Assembly (NCBI GenBank): GCA_900313775.1
Contig: OMSP01000005.1
Location: 1 to 8,773 of the forward strand
DNA: 8,773 nucleotides
Reading direction: 5' to 3'
Origin: an uncultured Eubacteriales bacterium
GTDB taxonomy: Bacteria > Bacillota > Clostridia > Lachnospirales > Lachnospiraceae
Made by a program: the position numbers and the translations under genes. Shown here piece by piece: positions 5,619 to 8,773 of this stretch. A model generated the notes under the pieces. It searched no databases, was not told the origin of the DNA, and was given only the letters and a program-made list of their open reading frames with translations. The first letter of the stretch is position 1; the number at the start of each line of letters is the position of its first letter.

Positions 5619-7410
5619 GGTCTTCACCTCCGATCGCATGCACCGGACAGATGCCGGCGCACAGCCCGCAGCCGGTACACAGATTCGGATCGATCCCGAC
5701 CTTATCTGCGTCTGTCACGAGAGCCGGACATCCGATCTCGTTGATGCATTTTTTGCAGTTGATACAGGCATCGCTGATCTGATACGGTTTATCCGGCTTG
5801 ATGAGCGCCATGCAGGGAGATTGGAAGACAATGGCCTTCACTCCCTTTTTCTTCGCATAATCACGGACTGTCGCGATCACGAGTTCCTGATCATAGGGAT
5901 CGATCACGGCGACATCCTTTACTCCTACGCCCTTGAGGACGGCGGCGATATCTACTTTGTCGACGATATCTCCCATCATATTGCGGCCGGTCCCCGGATG
6001 CGGCTGATGACCGGTCATTGCAGTCGTCGAATTGTCCAGCACGCAGAGGATCATATCGGCCTCGTTGTAGACAGCGTTGACGACGCCGGTGATGCCGGAT
6101 GCGAAGAAGGTGGAGTCACCGACAAATCCGAAACAGACCGTATCATCATGTGTATGGGCAAAGCCCTGGGCCATCGTGATACCAGCCCCCATACACAGAC
6201 AGGTGTCCACCATGTCTAACGGCATCGCGTTGCCGAGAGTATAGCAGCCGATATCTCCGCAGAAGATCGCCTTCTGTCCCTTCATCGCCTGCTTCACCGC
6301 ATAGAAGGACGCGCGGTGCGAGCAGCCCGGGCAGAGTATCGGCGGCCGGACCGGCAGCGGCGGCGCATCAGCCGTATCGACCGCTTCTTTTTCCGTGGTT
6401 ATCCCGGCATATTCATTCAGGATCTTTGCGGCCAGCTCGACATTCATCTCTCCGTTGTGCGGTACGGTGCCGTCGAGCTTTCCGCGCACACGGATCTTGA
6501 GACCATATTTGCCGGCTGTCTTTAAAATCTGTTCCTCCAGATAAGGACTCAGTTCCTCGATGCAGAGCACTTCCTCCGCTCCCTCAAGTGCCTTGACGGC
6601 AAAATCCTCCGGGAACGGAAAGGCGGTCGCGATACGGATCAATCTGACTTCATTCTGATTTCTCAGACATTCTTTCACATAGGCGTAGCTGACGCCGGAG
6701 GTGACGACGGCTTTGACCGACTGACTGTCACCCTCCACCGTGTTGAACCGATAGGATGAGAAATCCCTCCCGATCTCGACATTGCGCGCCTCAAGCTTCC
6801 CGTGATTGATATGGGACAGCCGCGGGAAGATCACCCATTTGCCGGGATCTCTCTCAAAGCCCTCATACTCTTTCGGAGCATAACTGTCGGGGATCTCGAT
6901 CGACGCGTAGGCGTGGCAGACTCTGGTCGTCGGCCGCAGCAGGACCGGCGTGCTGTATTTCTCGGAATACTCAAACGCGTCCTGCACCATCGCGCAGGCC
7001 TCCTCGGGTGAGGAGGGGTCAAAGACCGGGATCCTCGCAAAGTCGGCATAGCGCCGGCCGTCCTGTTCGGTCTGGGAAGAGATCGGACCGGGGTCGTCGG
7101 CACTCACAATGACCAACCCTCCCCTGACGCCAATATACGCTACTGACATCAGCGGATCGGAGGCCACATTTAAACCCATCTGCTTCATCGTGACGAGCGC
7201 CCGCGCGCCGCTGTAGGCGGCGGCGACAGCCACCTCAAGCGCGGCCTTTTCATTGACCGACCACTCAAGATGAACGCCCTCGTGCGGGTATTTTGCGATC
7301 GTCTCGATGATCTCCGAGGACGGTGTGCCCGGATACCCCGAGACCAGATCGACTCCGGCTGCCAGCGCGCCCAGCGCAATGGCTCCGTTGCCCATGACAT
7401 ATTCTTTCAT
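5611..7410 (-). CDS. iorA: Indolepyruvate ferredoxin oxidoreductase, alpha subunit
   Basis: IorA carries the thiamine diphosphate and iron-sulfur centres that oxidise indolepyruvate, phenylpyruvate or hydroxyphenylpyruvate with CoA and ferredoxin. The 599-aa length is normal. The N-terminal pyrimidine-binding domain includes MGNGAIALGALAAGV and GYPGTPSSEI (25-34). The CPGC motif is at 360-363, and the thiamine diphosphate site runs from GDS (431-433) to N460. The C-terminal ferredoxin domain has C549-x2-C552-x2-C555-x5-C561 and C578-x2-C581-x2-C584-x3-C588-P, so both clusters look complete. The start at 7410 is preceded by AAGAGGT about 7 bases upstream. No convincing promoter lies in the 78-bp gap before it, so transcription may come partly through the upstream peptidase gene. 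It is the first gene of the ior operon; indolepyruvate specificity rests on family membership. Confidence 0.95.
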   Translation of the reverse strand: MKEYVMGNGAIALGALAAGVDLVSGYPGTPSSEIIETIAKYPHEGVHLEWSVNEKAALEVAVAAAYSGARALVTMKQMGLNVASDPLMSVAYIGVRGGLVIVSADDPGPISSQTEQDGRRYADFARIPVFDPSSPEEACAMVQDAFEYSEKYSTPVLLRPTTRVCHAYASIEIPDSYAPKEYEGFERDPGKWVIFPRLSHINHGKLEARNVEIGRDFSSYRFNTVEGDSQSVKAVVTSGVSYAYVKECLRNQNEVRLIRIATAFPFPEDFAVKALEGAEEVLCIEELSPYLEEQILKTAGKYGLKIRVRGKLDGTVPHNGEMNVELAAKILNEYAGITTEKEAVDTADAPPLPVRPPILCPGCSHRASFYAVKQAMKGQKAIFCGDIGCYTLGNAMPLDMVDTCLCMGAGITMAQGFAHTHDDTVCFGFVGDSTFFASGITGVVNAVYNEADMILCVLDNSTTAMTGHQPHPGTGRNMMGDIVDKVDIAAVLKGVGVKDVAVIDPYDQELVIATVRDYAKKKGVKAIVFQSPCMALIKPDKPYQISDACINCKKCINEIGCPALVTDADKVGIDPNLCTGCGLCAGICPVHAIGGEDHE

Positions 7411-7444
7411 GCATTTACCTCTTTATTGCTGTGATTACAATCTT

Positions 7445-7481
7445 GCAGCCGGATCACTGCAGCCTTGCAGCTGCCGGCTGC
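7445..7481 (-). other. GC-rich hairpin between peptidase gene and iorA
   Basis: GCAGCCGG (7445-7452) and CCGGCTGC (7474-7481) form a perfect 8-bp stem. A second 5-bp stem, CTGCA (7457-7461) with TGCAG (7466-7470), can form inside. On the minus strand the hairpin follows the peptidase stop within 10 bases, where a terminator would be expected, but no T-run follows. It may be a leaky terminator, an RNA-stability element or an attenuator before iorA. Confidence 0.45.
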
Positions 7482-7488
7482 GGGCATA

Positions 7489-8532
7489 TCAATATCCTGT
7501 CGATACGACGGACCAGCTGCCCTCTTCGTCCATTCCCAGCCAGAACTGGTAGTCCTCATACTCCATATCCGGCTCCCAGGCAGTGCCTTTGTTGTCCTTA
7601 GGCGAATGGAAATTACCGATGATCTCCATGACCTTGACATATTCGCCGCCACCCTCGAGGGAGTTGACCCAGTCGAGGTTTTCCTTGACATTGGTGAGTT
7701 TGTCGTCACCGGCGTAAGCCAGCTTGTGAAGCTCACAGCCTTTCCAGGACGCGAAATAGCATTTGGTCTGGACGAAGGCTTCGTCGAGCGTCGCCTTGTC
7801 AAAGATCTCGGACTTGCCGTAGTCGAGCTCGACATCGGTGTCAGCGGCTTCGCCGAGATATGTCTCGAGGGTAATGCCCTTCTTCGTGATGTCGGCGGCC
7901 TTCTCGGGGTCGTCGATATAACGGATATGCCAGGGCTCATAGCCGTAGCCCGTGATATGCTCCTTGCCCTCGAGATAGCGCAGGATAAAGCCGTACTGCG
8001 GAAGCTTTTCATGGATCTTTGCCCAGATATCGGTGTATTTGATCATATCTTCGTTTTCCACGACATCCTTGCCGTCAATGATCAGATACAGATCGAGCGC
8101 GAGACCTGTGTGATGCTCGGAGTAACCCGGCTTCGCGACAGTCTTGGCTGTGTAGGCCTCACCGTACTTCTCCGTGAAGTCATCCCAGATCCGCTGCTGC
8201 TCATCCACGCTCCTGCGCGCGGAATCGAGATCGACATGGATATCCTCTTTCTCGAGATCTTCCTTGAGCTTCAGATACGCCTCATACGCCTTGGTCTCCA
8301 CTTCGACCTCGTCGCCGACCGTGTTGGTAAACTTCTCGGTCGTGAGTTTGTCCTCCCAGTCGTCGGGAAGCTTGTTGAGCTTGTTGACGAGAACGAGATA
8401 GTCGATGCCGTCCTCCTTTTTGTCGTCAGCGGCATTCTTGTCCGCGCCGCAGCCCGCGAGCATGCCGATCGTCAGCACAGCCGCCAGGCAAAGGGTTGCG
8501 AGCCGTTTCACAGTTCTCTTTTTACTGTTCAT
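7489..8532 (-). CDS. VanY-like D-alanyl-D-alanine carboxypeptidase lipoprotein (M15B) with extra C-terminal domain
   Basis: A predicted exported, lipid-anchored peptidoglycan peptidase that trims terminal D-Ala. The 347-aa product has a basic N-terminus, a hydrophobic stretch (about 11-26) and the lipobox LAGC with C28, then an acidic linker. The peptidase domain (about 80-205) has the M15B signature SEHHTGLALD, giving zinc ligands H140 and D147, and GYGYEPWHIRY with catalytic E199 and ligand H202. All key residues are present. Residues from about 225 form a separate C-terminal domain ending SWSVVSTGY; it is not part of the minimal VanY fold and resembles C-terminal modules of other clostridial surface proteins. 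The start at 8532 follows AGGAGG (8538-8543). A promoter lies upstream, so the gene is probably independent of iorA, 78 bp downstream. No VanR/VanS genes are nearby, so vancomycin resistance is not implied. Confidence 0.9.
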   Translation of the reverse strand: MNSKKRTVKRLATLCLAAVLTIGMLAGCGADKNAADDKKEDGIDYLVLVNKLNKLPDDWEDKLTTEKFTNTVGDEVEVETKAYEAYLKLKEDLEKEDIHVDLDSARRSVDEQQRIWDDFTEKYGEAYTAKTVAKPGYSEHHTGLALDLYLIIDGKDVVENEDMIKYTDIWAKIHEKLPQYGFILRYLEGKEHITGYGYEPWHIRYIDDPEKAADITKKGITLETYLGEAADTDVELDYGKSEIFDKATLDEAFVQTKCYFASWKGCELHKLAYAGDDKLTNVKENLDWVNSLEGGGEYVKVMEIIGNFHSPKDNKGTAWEPDMEYEDYQFWLGMDEEGSWSVVSTGY

Positions 8533-8579
8533 GATTGCCTCCTGTAGTGCTCCCTCTCTTCGTAAGATGTCTGCTTTTT

Positions 8580-8588
8580 ATTATAGCA
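8580..8588 (-). promoter_or_regulatory. Extended -10 promoter of the peptidase gene
   Basis: On the minus strand TGCTATAAT is a perfect extended -10 element, the TATAAT lying at 8580-8585. The start would be near 8573, giving a leader of about 41 nt. No good -35 box is found at normal spacing, which the TGn extension can compensate. A second TATAAT at 8615-8620 on the same strand, also without a clear -35, may be an alternative upstream start. Confidence 0.6.
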
Positions 8589-8650
8589 TGTTAGACAAAT
8601 TCTCGATTACTCCTATTATATACAACTTTTCATTTTTTCATAGTCATATA

Positions 8651-8697
8651 AGAAAAAAGTTGGCTGAAGCCACGAAAATCGTGAGTTCAGCCAACTT
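8651..8697 (-). terminator. Strong intrinsic terminator for a minus-strand transcript entering from the right
   Basis: AAGTTGGCTGAA (8657-8668) pairs perfectly over 12 bp with TTCAGCCAACTT (8686-8697). An inner stem CACGA / TCGTG (8671-8675 with 8679-8683) closes an AAA loop. Read on the minus strand the hairpin runs directly into six Ts (8653-8658). It must terminate a gene or RNA beyond the right edge, and it insulates the peptidase promoter. On the plus strand only a weak T-run follows, and no plus-strand gene ends here. Confidence 0.85.
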
Positions 8698-8704
8698 CCT
8701 TTAA

Positions 8705-8773
8705 CAAATGCCGGACAGAGCATGTGGTAGGCCATGTCATCCCGCATTTGAAACCCCCGTTGTCGGTCGGGCC
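8705..8773 (-). ncRNA. Possible 3' end of a structured RNA (unidentified, runs off the edge)
   Basis: Just before the terminator the minus strand can fold. CAAATGC (8744-8750) pairs with GCATTTG (8705-8711), followed by GGA/TCC pairing (8740-8742 with 8713-8715) and CATG/CATG (8733-8736 with 8721-8724). A small CCG-ACAA-CGG hairpin precedes it at the edge. One minus-strand frame stays open here but runs straight through the terminator hairpin to a stop near 8620, which argues against coding; another frame stops inside the terminator. I do not recognise an RNA family, and the end of a protein gene remains possible. Confidence 0.35.

Noticed and set aside
7430..7441. TTGTAATCACA on the minus strand before iorA as a further operator
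   Set aside because: The right half-site does not match ACAA and it is not palindromic in the required register.
7489..8532. Vancomycin-resistance gene vanY
   Set aside because: The catalytic family matches, but no vanRS, vanH, vanA or vanX genes are nearby. Such lipoprotein carboxypeptidases are ordinary cell-wall enzymes in Clostridia.
7465..8547. 360-aa plus-strand open frame opposite the peptidase gene
   Set aside because: It is antisense to a gene with a full signal peptide, lipobox and M15B motifs, and its translation shows no recognisable domain.

Overview
The window most likely comes from an anaerobic Firmicute of the class Clostridia, probably Lachnospiraceae-like. This is an inference. 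It rests on ferredoxin-linked 2-oxoacid oxidoreductase genes, an aldo/keto reductase with a C-terminal iron-sulfur module, strong AGGAGG-type ribosome binding sites, consensus sigma-A promoters in AT-rich gaps and moderately GC-rich genes. No rRNA, tRNA, CRISPR array or transposase gene is visible.

Left part (1-1852). The 5' end of ilvC (ketol-acid reductoisomerase, branched-chain amino acid synthesis) runs off the left edge on the minus strand. A divergent aldo/keto reductase gene runs right from 671. The gap between them holds three things. First, a near-perfect minus-strand promoter for ilvC, with two TTGT-N3-ACAA palindromes 21 bp apart at its -10/start region. Second, a block of about 174 bp (460-633) that is a long imperfect inverted repeat with matching ends, resembling a MITE or REP-type element. 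Third, a plus-strand promoter for the reductase whose -35 lies in the right end of that repeat and whose -10 overlaps a degenerate third copy of the palindrome.

Middle and right part (1854-7410, minus strand, transcribed right to left). iorA, iorB, a paaK-type aryl-CoA ligase, a DUF815-type AAA+ ATPase and a GntR/FCD regulator form a tight unit with overlaps or gaps of 4-9 bp. IorAB would oxidise indolepyruvate or other arylpyruvates to arylacetyl-CoA with reduction of ferredoxin. The ligase would interconvert arylacetyl-CoA and the free arylacetate, so the set looks like an aromatic amino acid fermentation module. The FCD regulator belongs to the family that binds TTGT-N3-ACAA-like sites, so it is a natural candidate for the operators in front of ilvC and the aldo/keto reductase.

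Right end (7489-8773). Upstream of iorA on the same strand lies a VanY-like (M15B) D,D-carboxypeptidase lipoprotein with an unassigned C-terminal domain and its own extended -10 promoter. Beyond it is a strong intrinsic terminator for a minus-strand transcript entering from the right. The bases just before that terminator can fold and may be the 3' end of a structured RNA.
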